Shown: positions 49,835 to 58,871, counted from the stretch's first letter. The stretch: 64,000 bases of DNA from Candidatus Auribacterota bacterium (GCA_023144635.1 JAGLFH010000026.1:1-64000); one strand, 5' to 3'. Program-made: numbers and translations. Notes: generated by a model not told the origin, from the sequence alone.

Positions 49835-50875
49835 TTATTTTTTAACCTCAATATCTTCTGGAAGTGTGATTCCTGCTTCATCAATACTTGATAGTAGGTC
49901 ATCGATAATATCCATTGCATTTACTTTATCAAAGCGTGCTTTATAATTAAGGATTATCCTGTGATTAAGAACAGAAAATGCAACAGCTTTTACATCTTCG
50001 AATCCAACAGTTGGTCTTTCATTTATAAGTGCATGTCCGCGTGCTGATTCTGCGATTGATATAGCTGCACGGGGTGATGCTCCGTAAAGAATATACTGGC
50101 GTACATTTTCTGTTGCTTCTGAAAAATCAGGATGTGTTGCTGAAACCAATCTGGAGATATATCTGGAAACAGGTAAAGGTAAAAAGACTTTTTCCATAAC
50201 TGAAAAAACATGTTGCAATTCATCTTTACTCATTGTCCATGTCGGTTCTGGCAATTGCCCTCTTCTTCTTCCTGAGATTATTTTTTCTATTGTTTCAACA
50301 TCAATATTTTTTACGATCAATTTGAAGAGAAACCTGTCAAGCTGTGCTTCAGGAAGCGGGTAAGTACCTTCCAGCTCTATCGGATTTTGGCTTGCAAGAA
50401 CAAAAAAAGGACTGGGAAGCTTTCTTGTTTTACCAAGCAATGTAACTGTATGCTCCTGCATTGTTTCAAGCATAGCTGATTGTGTTTTGGGTGATGCCCT
50501 GTTTATTTCATCAGAAAGAAGGATATTAGTGAAAACAGGGCCTTCTTTGAATATCATTTCTCTTGAGCCTGTTGAAGTTTCTTGCAGTATATGCATGCCG
50601 AGGATATCACTAGGCATTAGATCAGGTGTAAACTGTATTCTTTTAAAGTCAAGCTGCAGAATAGCTCCGAGAGTTCTTACAAGAGCTGTTTTGCCAAGCC
50701 CTGGAAGTCCTTCTAATAGAATATGTCCGCGGCTTAATATACCGATTAATACCATTTTGTGCAGCTCGTTCCTTCCCAGTAATATCCTATTAAGCTGCTC
50801 CAGCGTTTTATTAATCAATTCTGTTACAGGTTTTAACTCTTCTGGCTGTAGAATGGATTGATCATTTTGTGTCAT
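49835..50875 (-). CDS. MoxR-family AAA+ ATPase
   Basis: 346 aa. Walker A LEGLPGLGKTALVRT (about 57-71), Walker B LLSDEINRASPKTQSAMLE (about 122-140), sensor-1 VLASQNPIELEGTYPLPEAQ and a C-terminal lid. Members act as chaperones with DUF58 and VWA proteins. AAAGGAG ribosome-binding site; 11 nt after the upstream gene of the same strand. Confidence 0.96.
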   Translation of the reverse strand: MTQNDQSILQPEELKPVTELINKTLEQLNRILLGRNELHKMVLIGILSRGHILLEGLPGLGKTALVRTLGAILQLDFKRIQFTPDLMPSDILGMHILQETSTGSREMIFKEGPVFTNILLSDEINRASPKTQSAMLETMQEHTVTLLGKTRKLPSPFFVLASQNPIELEGTYPLPEAQLDRFLFKLIVKNIDVETIEKIISGRRRGQLPEPTWTMSKDELQHVFSVMEKVFLPLPVSRYISRLVSATHPDFSEATENVRQYILYGASPRAAISIAESARGHALINERPTVGFEDVKAVAFSVLNHRIILNYKARFDKVNAMDIIDDLLSSIDEAGITLPEDIEVKK

Positions 50876-50886
50876 TATATTCTCCT

Positions 50887-52278
50887 TTAATCAGTTTTTC
50901 TGAAAAAATTCTTTATTGCATCCTTATGTTTTGGAAGGATAGGATGATCTATAGCTGATCCTTCTCCTGCATTTACATTTGTAAGTTTTCCTGAGAGAAC
51001 AGTATTATCTTCTTCTGATTCTTCAGGTGCATATGCTTTAAGAGCTACAAGCTGATTGTCTTTAATTGACTGGATATCGTCGGATGAAAGGGATTGTTCT
51101 TTAAAATTAATATTTTCTTCTTTAGTCCCATTTGTCCATGTCATTGGAGCATGACCAGGCCCGCGATTCACTCCGCCTTTTCCATATTGTATATAATCAA
51201 ATAATTCTAATGCAGCTGTCAGATTAGAAGTTTTATCTAAAAACTCAGATAATTCTGTAATATTAAGTTGTCCTGCTTTCTTGCATTTTTCTGACATTGC
51301 CGCATCTATAAGCTTTGCATATTCAAGCTTTTTAATAGTTGAAGAAAGATTGTTTTTACATTTGCCAAACATCTTTTTAAGTTGTTTTAGCTGATCTGGT
51401 GTAAGGGCATTGTTTTTACAATTATTAAGAATATCTTTTGAAAGGCCATTTTTCATAAGTAGTTTTTCAAGATTTTGAGCTTTAAGGATATTAGCATATT
51501 CATCCATGATATCTTTTTGTATAGAGCCATCACTATTTAAAAGCTTATCTGCAAATTCTGATAATGCTTCCATTTTTGCAAGTTTATCTATTTGAGTAAG
51601 CGATTCTTCTGCAGAAGTTAAAGCCTCATTTGAAAGTGTTTCACTAATATGATCAAGAGCTTCCCATGTTTTTGCAGGATCTTCACCGGAGGATTTTTCA
51701 TATATTTTTTTAAGGTTGTTTGTAAGATCTTCGGATTCCGCATGTTCTATAATATCCTCTTCTTCAAGTACTGTTATCTTTTCATCGATTTCTTCAATTA
51801 TATTATCAAGCTCAAAAGGTGAATGTTTAGTAAAATCAGCTATATTCTCGGGAGTAAAAAAAATCAGAGTAAAAAAAACTATTGAAGAGCAGAAAAGAGC
51901 GATATTCTTTTTATTTTTCCATACTATTCCAGGCTCCTTGATATTAGATGTCAAATGCTCCCATTTTTTTATGTCATTTGCTTCTTCTGTCATTAAAAGG
52001 CCTCCGGTGCAATTAGTTGCATCCAGCAATGCCCGAATGGAATTAAGTGAAGGTATAAAGCGGCACTCAAAAAATATAGCTAAAACCGCAACAGGTATAA
52101 AACTTAAAAAAAAGTAAAAGAAGTATATTTCCTGAAAGTTACCTAATATTTTTAAAAAGAACAGAATTGTCCCGCAGAGAAATAACCAAATAGATATTAA
52201 GAAAAGGATCTTTCGTATGATAAGAACAGATGCGATCTTTCTTTGAAATGTTTTTATCGTTTTTGTGTGCTTGTTCAC
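50887..52278 (-). CDS. Membrane-anchored helical protein of the MoxR cluster
   Basis: 463 aa. Two N-terminal membrane segments (about 28-46 and 54-76), a third (about 130-148), then about 280 residues of predicted helix rich in E, D, K and N (for example EEIDEKITVLEEEDIIEHAE), probably a coiled-coil bundle. Family not recognised; it has the position of the DUF4175-type proteins in other MoxR operons. GTG at 52278 with GAGGAA is preferred to a TTG at 52332, which would add 18 residues. First gene of the minus-strand cluster. Confidence 0.72.
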   Translation of the reverse strand: MNKHTKTIKTFQRKIASVLIIRKILFLISIWLFLCGTILFFLKILGNFQEIYFFYFFLSFIPVAVLAIFFECRFIPSLNSIRALLDATNCTGGLLMTEEANDIKKWEHLTSNIKEPGIVWKNKKNIALFCSSIVFFTLIFFTPENIADFTKHSPFELDNIIEEIDEKITVLEEEDIIEHAESEDLTNNLKKIYEKSSGEDPAKTWEALDHISETLSNEALTSAEESLTQIDKLAKMEALSEFADKLLNSDGSIQKDIMDEYANILKAQNLEKLLMKNGLSKDILNNCKNNALTPDQLKQLKKMFGKCKNNLSSTIKKLEYAKLIDAAMSEKCKKAGQLNITELSEFLDKTSNLTAALELFDYIQYGKGGVNRGPGHAPMTWTNGTKEENINFKEQSLSSDDIQSIKDNQLVALKAYAPEESEEDNTVLSGKLTNVNAGEGSAIDHPILPKHKDAIKNFFRKTD

Positions 52279-52496
52279 AGCTTGTTCCTCATTCCTCTTC
52301 CTATAAAATGCTTCTGTAAAGAAAATGGCCAAAAGGTATTAAAAGATAATAGATTATATGAAAAATCTATTATTAGTCATAGAAAATTATAATATGAATA
52401 TTAAATATGTGAATAAGCATTTTATTATAATTTTCTACTTGATGTCAGCTCTCAAAGCCATTATGATTTTAAAAACTGTTTTAAACGGAGATAAAT

Positions 52497-54437
52497 ATGG
52501 ATTATTCTTTAAAGCTTATACCTGTAGAATCAACGGATCCTCAGATAAAAGGACCTTTATTGATCAAGAATGAAGCTTCTATCGGAAGAGGAGAGAAAAG
52601 TGATATCAAAATATCTGATATGTCTCTTTCGAAGCTTCACTTAAGGATAATATACAAAAATGAGAACTATTATATTGAGGATGCTAACAGCAGGAACGGT
52701 ACTTTTTTAAACAAAAGCAAAATAACACAGCTTACAGAACTAAAAAACGGAGATGAGCTGGTTATTGGAAAAAATATTTTTAAAGTCGAAATTGAACGTC
52801 CTGATACGACGCAAAGTTATGATTCTTTATCTTTTTCAGATAATGAGGAATCTTTGCAGGAACCGTCAGATACAGTTAAAGATCCCCATAAAGATATTTC
52901 TGTTTCTCAGGAACTTGACAGGCGTATGCTTGATGATTATTTAGAGGATGATCTAAAGGATACCGGTTCTCAGAAAACATTTCCTGGTTTGGGTGCCGGA
53001 CTTAATAAGAAATTACAATTTTCTTCTCTTGTAATAGGTACAAAAAATTATTTAAAAAATATTAGATCAGAAGACCTGAAAAAATCACCTGCATTTATTA
53101 ATTTCGCGATTTTTATATTCATGTGGTTTGCAGTGACAGGCTATATACAGAATATAAGGCTTGCGATCGAAACTGATGGTATGTCCGTTTTATCTTCATT
53201 TACCGTACAGACATCTATGCTGGTGCAATCACTTCTTTATGGAACAGTAATGCTGGTTGCTGCGTATGTGTTCTTATTAATATTTTCATCGGTTTCATGG
53301 ATAATATTCAAAAGCTTCAGGTTTAATTTTGATTTCAATAGTTTTATAAAGATAGTCTGTATTGCTCTTTTACCTGCAGTATTGCTTATGTTTGCTGGAT
53401 CGCTTCTTATTCTTTTACTTGGCAACCTGACTCTGGGCTTTTTTGCTCCGGTAAAGCTAGCAGGGATTGTGATAATGTTGTTAGGGTGCTTATATTTCGA
53501 ATATCTTTTTTATATAGGACTTAAAAGTTTTAGTAAAGATATTAACGAAAACAGATCAAGGGAATTTAAACTTTTATGCATTTTGGCAATTATTGTTTCC
53601 TTTGTTATGTTTGCAGGTGTGATATATGATGCCACGAGCTGGAGCAGCGAAAAATATATGAAAGAGAATTTTGAATGGGAAGAAGAATTCTCTGATGTTG
53701 AGGTGTTTATAGCATCAGAAGAGTACTCTAATGCTATAAATAAACTTGAAATGATATTAAAGTATGAAAAAAAGCTATCTGATGAAGAGAAGGCAGATGC
53801 TTATTTCTGGACAGGTATAATGCAGATACTTATGGAAAATCCCAAAAAAGGGGAAAAGAATATTGATATTGCTTTTTCTCATTCAGGTGAATCTCAAAAA
53901 GAAGCTTATTTTGGAGTAATGGCTAAATATGATTTTAAATACAAGGATGATGAGAAAAAATATAAAGTTATTAATGCCTTACACAAATCTTATGATAATG
54001 TGATGATGCAGATATTGCTGGATATTAAAAAATATGAAAATAAGTACGTTAAGATCAAGAATCTGCACTTTAAGAATATGGACTTTGGATTTTCTGCATC
54101 GATTGGCTTTGATGGATGTGATCCATGGTTTGTTGACCCACAGACTGTAATACTTAAACAATCTGAGTTCTTGCAGAGTAAAAATTTTATTTTTTATTTT
54201 CAGCCTTCAGGATCTGACAGAGAATCAAGAAAATTTGTTTTAAAAAGTACTAATAAAGAATACAAATCATTTTTTGTTCAGGCTATTAGGGGAAAATTAA
54301 TAAAGCACAGATCATCTGACGGAAAAATGTCTTATATCTTTTTAATAATAGAACTAGAAATAAAAGATAAAAAATATACAGGTAATGTTCCCCAAAATCT
54401 TTTTACAGATCAGGCAGAAATAAAAGAGGAAAAATAG
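52497..54437 (+). CDS. FHA-domain, Yip1-like membrane protein
   Basis: 646 aa. FHA domain (about 22-100: SIGRGEKSDIKISDMSLSKL with the phosphothreonine-binding R, S and H positions, and NSRNGTFLN), a linker, a Yip1-type membrane domain of five to six segments (about 195-375), and a soluble tail with TPR-like helices (about 395-480) and a beta-rich end. FHA modules read Thr phosphorylation, so the Ser/Thr kinase at 28010 is an obvious candidate partner, but this is inference. GGAG ribosome-binding site. Confidence 0.87.
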   Translation: MDYSLKLIPVESTDPQIKGPLLIKNEASIGRGEKSDIKISDMSLSKLHLRIIYKNENYYIEDANSRNGTFLNKSKITQLTELKNGDELVIGKNIFKVEIERPDTTQSYDSLSFSDNEESLQEPSDTVKDPHKDISVSQELDRRMLDDYLEDDLKDTGSQKTFPGLGAGLNKKLQFSSLVIGTKNYLKNIRSEDLKKSPAFINFAIFIFMWFAVTGYIQNIRLAIETDGMSVLSSFTVQTSMLVQSLLYGTVMLVAAYVFLLIFSSVSWIIFKSFRFNFDFNSFIKIVCIALLPAVLLMFAGSLLILLLGNLTLGFFAPVKLAGIVIMLLGCLYFEYLFYIGLKSFSKDINENRSREFKLLCILAIIVSFVMFAGVIYDATSWSSEKYMKENFEWEEEFSDVEVFIASEEYSNAINKLEMILKYEKKLSDEEKADAYFWTGIMQILMENPKKGEKNIDIAFSHSGESQKEAYFGVMAKYDFKYKDDEKKYKVINALHKSYDNVMMQILLDIKKYENKYVKIKNLHFKNMDFGFSASIGFDGCDPWFVDPQTVILKQSEFLQSKNFIFYFQPSGSDRESRKFVLKSTNKEYKSFFVQAIRGKLIKHRSSDGKMSYIFLIIELEIKDKKYTGNVPQNLFTDQAEIKEEK

Positions 54438-54571
54438 ATATAAGATAAAGCCTCAGCTTATGCTGAAAGGAGGGGGCATTTAGTGGAACCCACGGTTAAA
54501 TATCCGCGGGTCTTATGCGAGGGCAGGTAAAACTTAAATAACGGACATAATATATGAAAGGAGATAAGTAT
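54438..54571 (+). promoter_or_regulatory. Possible structured leader of the lipoprotein gene
   Basis: CAGC-TTAT-GCTG (54453-54464) forms a hairpin; CCCACGG (54490-54496) pairs with CCGCGGG (54504-54510) with one mismatch; GCCTC (54449-54453) can pair with GAGGGC (54519-54525). The purine-rich AAAGGAGGGGGC between them is unusual in this AT-rich genome. No riboswitch class is recognised. Confidence 0.4.
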
Positions 54572-55426
54572 ATGAATAGATCAAGTGTTAAATTTACAAT
54601 TTTACTTTTATTAGCTGTTTTTTTTAATGGCTGTATGAGTTCAAATACCATTATTAAAGTAAAACCGGATGGTAGCGGCACAATAGAAGAGACAGTATTA
54701 ATGGGAAAGCAGTTTGTGCAGCAGATGAAAGCAATGATGGGACAAATGAAGGCACAAATGCCCGAAGGACAGGATCAAGGTTCTGCACCAACTGAAATGT
54801 TCAACCTTTACAATATAGAAAAAATAAAAGCAAAAGCAAAAGATCTTGGAGAAGGTGTTACTTATGTTGAAAGCTCTGAAGTTGTAAATGAAACTCATGA
54901 AGGTTACAAGGCAGTGTATGCTTTTACTGATATAAATAATCTTAAATTTAATCAGAATCCTGGAGGTAATGTACCAAGTGGGCCAGGAGGAACGAGCAAC
55001 CCTAACAACGAATATGTTACTTTTAACTTTACTAAAGGAGATCCTTCTTTGCTTGTCATTATTCCTCCCAAAGACAATGGAGAGAATGAGGCAGAAATCG
55101 AAGAGAATGTAGCTGAAGATACATCTGATGCGCCTGAACCTGGTGAGGCTGAAATGGCTCAGATGAAACAGATGTTTGATGGGATGAAGATAGCTTTATA
55201 TCTTGAGATCGATGGAGAAATCGTTAAGACAAATGCTACTCATGTAGATAAAAATCGTATAACAATAATGGAAATGGATTTTGGTGAGCTTATACAGAAT
55301 GCTGAAAAGTTCAAGGAATATGCAAAAGCAAAACCTAAGACAGTTGAAGAATCAAAAGAACTGATGAAGGATATGCCGGGCATAAAAATTGATTTGAATG
55401 AGAAGATGGAAGTACAGTTTAAATAA
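54572..55426 (+). CDS. Lipoprotein, function unknown
   Basis: 284 aa. Lipoprotein signal with lipobox FFNGC (Cys at about residue 21). The mature part is soluble, with two Met/Gln/Lys-rich helices (MKAMMGQMKAQMPEG) and a Pro/Gly-rich loop (NPGGNVPSGPGGTSNP, about 134-150), then an acidic stretch (EIEENVAEDTSDAPEPGEAE). ATG at 54572 has AAAGGAG at a good distance; an ATG at 54554 overlaps that site. No family recognised. Confidence 0.8.
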   Translation: MNRSSVKFTILLLLAVFFNGCMSSNTIIKVKPDGSGTIEETVLMGKQFVQQMKAMMGQMKAQMPEGQDQGSAPTEMFNLYNIEKIKAKAKDLGEGVTYVESSEVVNETHEGYKAVYAFTDINNLKFNQNPGGNVPSGPGGTSNPNNEYVTFNFTKGDPSLLVIIPPKDNGENEAEIEENVAEDTSDAPEPGEAEMAQMKQMFDGMKIALYLEIDGEIVKTNATHVDKNRITIMEMDFGELIQNAEKFKEYAKAKPKTVEESKELMKDMPGIKIDLNEKMEVQFK

Positions 55427-55566
55427 ACCCCCAGCATAGTTTGCAGCGTGGGCGAAATTTTAAGATATTTTTCAACTGTTTTGAGAGATTGTTTTTTAAA
55501 CTAGTAGAGACAGCAGACTACTTCATGAAATGCAGGTTAATAATAAAAATATGAATTTTACTAAAA

Positions 55567-55610
55567 CAAGGCATCTGTATCTATAAGATTGCAGGTGCCT
55601 TGTTGTTTTA
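55567..55610 (+). terminator. Intrinsic terminator or attenuator upstream of the CDF gene
   Basis: CAAGGCATCTG (55567-55577) pairs with CAGGTGCCTTG (55592-55602): 11 bp including one G-U, 14-nt loop, followed by TTGTTTTA. It ends 13 nt before the ATG of the cation exporter, so a promoter cannot fit between. It may end the lipoprotein transcript or act as an attenuator. Confidence 0.8.
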
Positions 55611-55622
55611 AAACGTTTTTCT

Positions 55623-56555
55623 ATGGAAAAGGATATAAATTTTAAAAGTACAGAAGAAAATGTATGTAAAAAACTACGTCCGGAAAAGAGTAATTGTGCT
55701 GAAGTACAATTGGTAACATGGACGAGTTTAATCGTAAATGTGCTTTTATCTGTGCTTAAATTTATTTTGGGTATTGTTGGTTCCAGCCAGGCAGTTCTAG
55801 CTGATGCTGTTCATTCTCTTTCTGATATGAGTACGGATATTGCTATTCTTTTTGGAGTGAGATACTGGTCTGCTCCTGCTGATGAGGAACATCCTTACGG
55901 GCATCAAAAAATTGAAACTATTGTAACAATTATTATTGGAATTATTCTTGCCGTTGTTGCTCTTGGCATAGGATATAATGCATTGGTGGCTCTTCATCGC
56001 AAGCATGTATCTCAACCAACAATTATTGCTTTTATTGGGGCTTTAGGCTCAATAATATGTAAGGAAGCACTTTATAGGTGGTCATCTGAAAAAGGAAAGA
56101 AGATAAGATCTTCTGCGTTAATTGCAAATGCATGGCATCACCGAAGCGATGCCTTGAGTTCAGTTCTTGTTGCCTTTGCTCTTGTTATTGCAGTTTTTAT
56201 TCCCAGCTGGTCATTTGTAGACCATGTGGGTGCTGTTGTTGTCTGCCTTTTTATTTTTCATGCTTCATGGAAGATAATAACTACTTCATTTTCTGAACTA
56301 ATTGATGAGGGAGCTGGCAAGAATGAGCGCAAAGCAATACGTGACATCTCTCTTTCACAACATGGTGTAAGATTGGTACATGCTATACGTACAAGGCGTG
56401 TCAGCAATGGAATATATGTTGACTTGCATGTTCTTGTTAACGGAGATATGACGGTAAGTACGGGACATGAAATATCTGAAAAGGTAAAACAGGCTCTTTT
56501 AAAAGACGGCCCGGATGTTATTGATGTAGTTGTACACCTTGAACCGATAGAGTAA
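55623..56555 (+). CDS. Cation diffusion facilitator (CDF) family exporter
   Basis: 310 aa. Six membrane segments (about 33-53, 60-80, 95-115, 133-150, 178-198, 205-223). Metal-binding residues: DAVHSLSD in TM2 (HSxSD) and HHRSDALSSVL in TM5 (HxxxD). C-terminal cytoplasmic domain (about 225-310) with the ferredoxin-like fold VRLVHAIRTRRVSNGIYVDL. The His in TM5 favours Zn2+/Cd2+ over Mn2+. It exports divalent metal in exchange for H+. N-terminus has a Cys-containing extension (NVCKKLRPEKSNC). No ribosome-binding site; see the upstream hairpin. Confidence 0.94.
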   Translation: MEKDINFKSTEENVCKKLRPEKSNCAEVQLVTWTSLIVNVLLSVLKFILGIVGSSQAVLADAVHSLSDMSTDIAILFGVRYWSAPADEEHPYGHQKIETIVTIIIGIILAVVALGIGYNALVALHRKHVSQPTIIAFIGALGSIICKEALYRWSSEKGKKIRSSALIANAWHHRSDALSSVLVAFALVIAVFIPSWSFVDHVGAVVVCLFIFHASWKIITTSFSELIDEGAGKNERKAIRDISLSQHGVRLVHAIRTRRVSNGIYVDLHVLVNGDMTVSTGHEISEKVKQALLKDGPDVIDVVVHLEPIE

Positions 56556-56588
56556 GAAAAGCGTTTTGTAAAAGGTTATAGGTAATGG

Positions 56589-56646
56589 GTCAAGGTGCCT
56601 TCCGCCTTCGCCTCCAACTACGCACAAGGCTTCGTCGAGACAGGTC
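56589..56646 (+). repeat. Family-H repeat
   Basis: GCCTCCAACTACGCACAAGG plus CTTCGTCGAGACAGGT. The inverted copy is at 58807-58870, where the shared core is GCCTCCAACTACGCACAAGA followed by CTTCGCCGAGACT. Confidence 0.75.
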
Positions 56647-56667
56647 GCGCGATGATTATAATTAATT

Positions 56668-56688
56668 GGACGCAGATAAACGCAGATT
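56668..56688 (+). repeat. Family-G repeat
   Basis: GGACGCAGATAAACGCAGAT; shared with 37913-37931 and (inverted, partial) 17527-17543. Confidence 0.7.
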
Positions 56689-56721
56689 GGGGAGATCAAA
56701 GGTAAAAACATTAAACGCAAA

Positions 56722-56760
56722 ACGTCGTCATTCCTGCGGAAGCAGGAAACCACGTAAAAT
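56722..56760 (+). repeat. Family-F palindrome
   Basis: CGTCGTCATTCCTGCGGAAG followed by CAGGAAACCACGTAAAA; same palindrome as 39806-39840. Confidence 0.8.
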
Positions 56761-56771
56761 TTAGAAAGTGA

Positions 56772-56798
56772 GTAGGGACAGGGCTTGCCCCTGTCCGT
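56772..56798 (+). repeat. Family-E REP palindrome (upstream of RAYT)
   Basis: GTAGGGACAGGGCTTGCCCC followed by TGTCCGT; reverse complement of the 17791 copy; ends 12 nt before the RAYT start codon. Confidence 0.85.
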
Positions 56799-56810
56799 TA
56801 TAAAAGAAAA

Positions 56811-57350
56811 ATGGCAAAAATAATAACCAGAAAAACAAATATTCGATTAAAAGATTATAGTTATTTCGAGAATGGGTATTATTTTGTAACTATTTGTTCA
56901 AAGAACAGAGAAAATATATTTGGTGAAATTCATAAAAAATTTGTAGGGACAGGGCTTGCCCCTGTCCGAAACAAGATCAAATTATCGAAATTAGGTCAAA
57001 TAATCAATAATCAATGGAACGATATACCAAATAAATACGAAGATATTGAATTGGATAAATACATCATTATGCCTAACCATCTTCATGGTATTTTAATTCT
57101 TAATAAAAGGACAGGGGCAAGCCCTGTCCCTACGATATCAAAGATAATTGGTGTTTTTAAATCAAAAGCATCATTGGAATATCTACGATTCATAAAGAAC
57201 AGAAATTTAAATTTTTCTGGAAAAATTTGGCAACGATCTTTTTATGATCATATTATTCGAAATGAACGTTCCTTAGATGCTTTGCGGGAATATATATCAA
57301 ATAATCCTGTAAATTGGGAACAAGACATTGAAAAATTAATTAGCGCATAA
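56811..57350 (+). CDS. REP-associated tyrosine transposase (RAYT, Y1_Tnp)
   Basis: 179 aa. HUH-type Y1 transposase of the IS200/RAYT group: the YYFVTICSKNRENIFGE start, the metal-binding HxH in IMPNHLHGILIL (about 88-99) and the catalytic Tyr in WQRSFYDHIIRNERSLDAL (about 143-161). RAYT proteins mobilise REP palindromes. The coding sequence itself contains two family-E palindromes in opposite orientation, read in frame as VGTGLAPV (about 45-52) and RTGASPVPT (about 100-108), in surface-loop positions. Palindromes therefore lie upstream of and inside the gene. No ribosome-binding site is obvious. Domesticated rather than IS-like, since no IS ends are seen. Confidence 0.93.
   Translation: MAKIITRKTNIRLKDYSYFENGYYFVTICSKNRENIFGEIHKKFVGTGLAPVRNKIKLSKLGQIINNQWNDIPNKYEDIELDKYIIMPNHLHGILILNKRTGASPVPTISKIIGVFKSKASLEYLRFIKNRNLNFSGKIWQRSFYDHIIRNERSLDALREYISNNPVNWEQDIEKLISA
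56943..56968 (+). repeat. Family-E REP palindrome inside RAYT
   Basis: GTAGGGACAGGGCTTGCCCC followed by TGTCCG; in frame, translated VGTGLAPVR. Confidence 0.88.
57109..57132 (-). repeat. Family-E REP palindrome inside RAYT (inverted)
   Basis: GGACAGGGGCAAGCCCTGTC followed by CCTA; in frame, translated RTGASPVPT. Confidence 0.88.
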
Positions 57351-57408
57351 TCGGTTTTTTACAATATGCACTGTTAAACCTATTTGTCTGTTTTTATGAA
57401 ATATCAGA

Positions 57409-58692
57409 TTAGTCCATTTTATTGATTACAAATCCTGTATAGATCTTTGGATAGAAATCAGTCGATTTTTGAGGCATTCTTCCACCAACCTCAACTACTG
57501 CTTTTACCTGTTCTATAAGAGTAGGGTTCAATATGAATCCTACTGAGTTTGGATGTTCTTCAACGCTTTTTAATACGCTTTTTATGTTTTTGTGATAATC
57601 CATGTCTTTTCCGGGTGCCATGGATCTAACATCTTTTTCAAAAATATCTTGTGCGATAAAATCCTGTAAAACAGAAACACTTAATTTTTTGTTTACTTGC
57701 TCAATAGAGTTATAGCTGCTTTCTTTCATGCGGATCTTATAAATATCATTATCAGCAAGCATTAAAAATAAAGGAATATTTCCTGCTTCTTTTGATAAAA
57801 TCTCTTTTAACTTATTCTCATCTGTCTCTGCAATAGGCTCAGATACTTCAAAATGCTTATTTAAACGATCCATTAGAACTTCTTTTGATGTTTCTTCTTC
57901 TGGATAAAAAACCCTGTGTGTAGGAAGTATTACAAGCGAAGGATCATTGATATCCACAAATGTCATCATGCGGAATTTAAATTTATCCGCATTTTCGGGA
58001 TCTTTATCTTTCATTGATTCATAAAATTCCAGTGCTGTCTCATAGCGATGATGGCCGTCTGCAATTAATAGGTTTTGCTCTTTCATCTGAGATGTTATTT
58101 CCTCAATGAAAGATTTATCGGATATTTCCCAGAACCTGTGCTCAATTCCAAAATCATCAAGAAAATCGCATTCAGGATTTATTAGAGATACTTTTTCCTT
58201 AATTTTTTCTATGATATTGTTCTTATGACCGTAGAAAAGCATAAAGATGTGTCCGAAGTTTGTATGTGTTGCATTTAAAAGCTTGTATCTATCCTGTTTA
58301 GGACCTGAAAAAGTGTTTTCGTGCGGCTTGATGTTTCCTTTTCGAAAGGACTCTAATTCTCCGAGTGCTGAAAAACTGATACGGCGAAGAGTTTTTTCTC
58401 CGCAAGTGTATACCTGCTCGTAAATATATAGACATGGTTTTTCTGAATTTTTAAGTATTTTATCAATTATCCACTTATCAAGAGTTTGCTTTACCTCATC
58501 ATACCAATCATCATTCTTCTCATCTCTTATGAAATCACCCTTGATAAGCCTCGCAATATTGTAAGTACTTTTTTCAGAGAAAAGTTTTAGAAGATCCTTG
58601 TTGATCTTGTCATAGGGGTAAGAAACAACATCTTGGAACTTTACCTTATTGTTGTCGTATTTAAGTCCTTTAAAAGGAATTATATTAGCCAC
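57409..58692 (-). CDS. DUF1015 family protein
   Basis: 427 aa. Strong DUF1015 signature: N-terminal IIPFKGLKYD and VVSYPYDKI, central HENTFSGPKQDRYKLLNATH and LLIADGHHRYETALEFYESM. Widespread in anaerobes; proposed to act on serine or a related compound, but the function is unproven. Start is GTG (58692) with AAAGGAG upstream. Not coupled to its neighbours (179-nt spacer). Confidence 0.92.
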   Translation of the reverse strand: MANIIPFKGLKYDNNKVKFQDVVSYPYDKINKDLLKLFSEKSTYNIARLIKGDFIRDEKNDDWYDEVKQTLDKWIIDKILKNSEKPCLYIYEQVYTCGEKTLRRISFSALGELESFRKGNIKPHENTFSGPKQDRYKLLNATHTNFGHIFMLFYGHKNNIIEKIKEKVSLINPECDFLDDFGIEHRFWEISDKSFIEEITSQMKEQNLLIADGHHRYETALEFYESMKDKDPENADKFKFRMMTFVDINDPSLVILPTHRVFYPEEETSKEVLMDRLNKHFEVSEPIAETDENKLKEILSKEAGNIPLFLMLADNDIYKIRMKESSYNSIEQVNKKLSVSVLQDFIAQDIFEKDVRSMAPGKDMDYHKNIKSVLKSVEEHPNSVGFILNPTLIEQVKAVVEVGGRMPQKSTDFYPKIYTGFVINKMD

Positions 58693-58806
58693 AGTTGACT
58701 CCTTTATATATTAATTTGAACAGAAAAAGGATTTTATTTATATAATGCTATAAGGTCAAGGAATTTGTTGGAAAAAATGCTTTTTATTCATTTTCCGTGT
58801 ATCTGC

Positions 58807-58870
58807 CTGTCTCACCGTAGCCTTCTAGTCTCGGCGAAGTCTTGTGCGTAGTTGGAGGCAAAGGTGGGTG
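58807..58870 (-). repeat. Family-H repeat (inverted)
   Basis: Core CTCGGCGAAGTCTTGTGCGT plus AGTTGGAGGC; ends in GGCTAAT at the stop of the next gene, the same ending as the family-C repeats. Confidence 0.72.
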
Positions 58871-58871
58871 G

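Larger units (their letters stand above)
56556..56810. other. Repeat-rich spacer before the RAYT gene
   Basis: No gene. Family H (56589-56646), family G (56668-56688), family F (56722-56760) and family E (56772-56798) follow one another with almost no unique sequence, ending 12 nt before the RAYT start. Confidence 0.75.
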
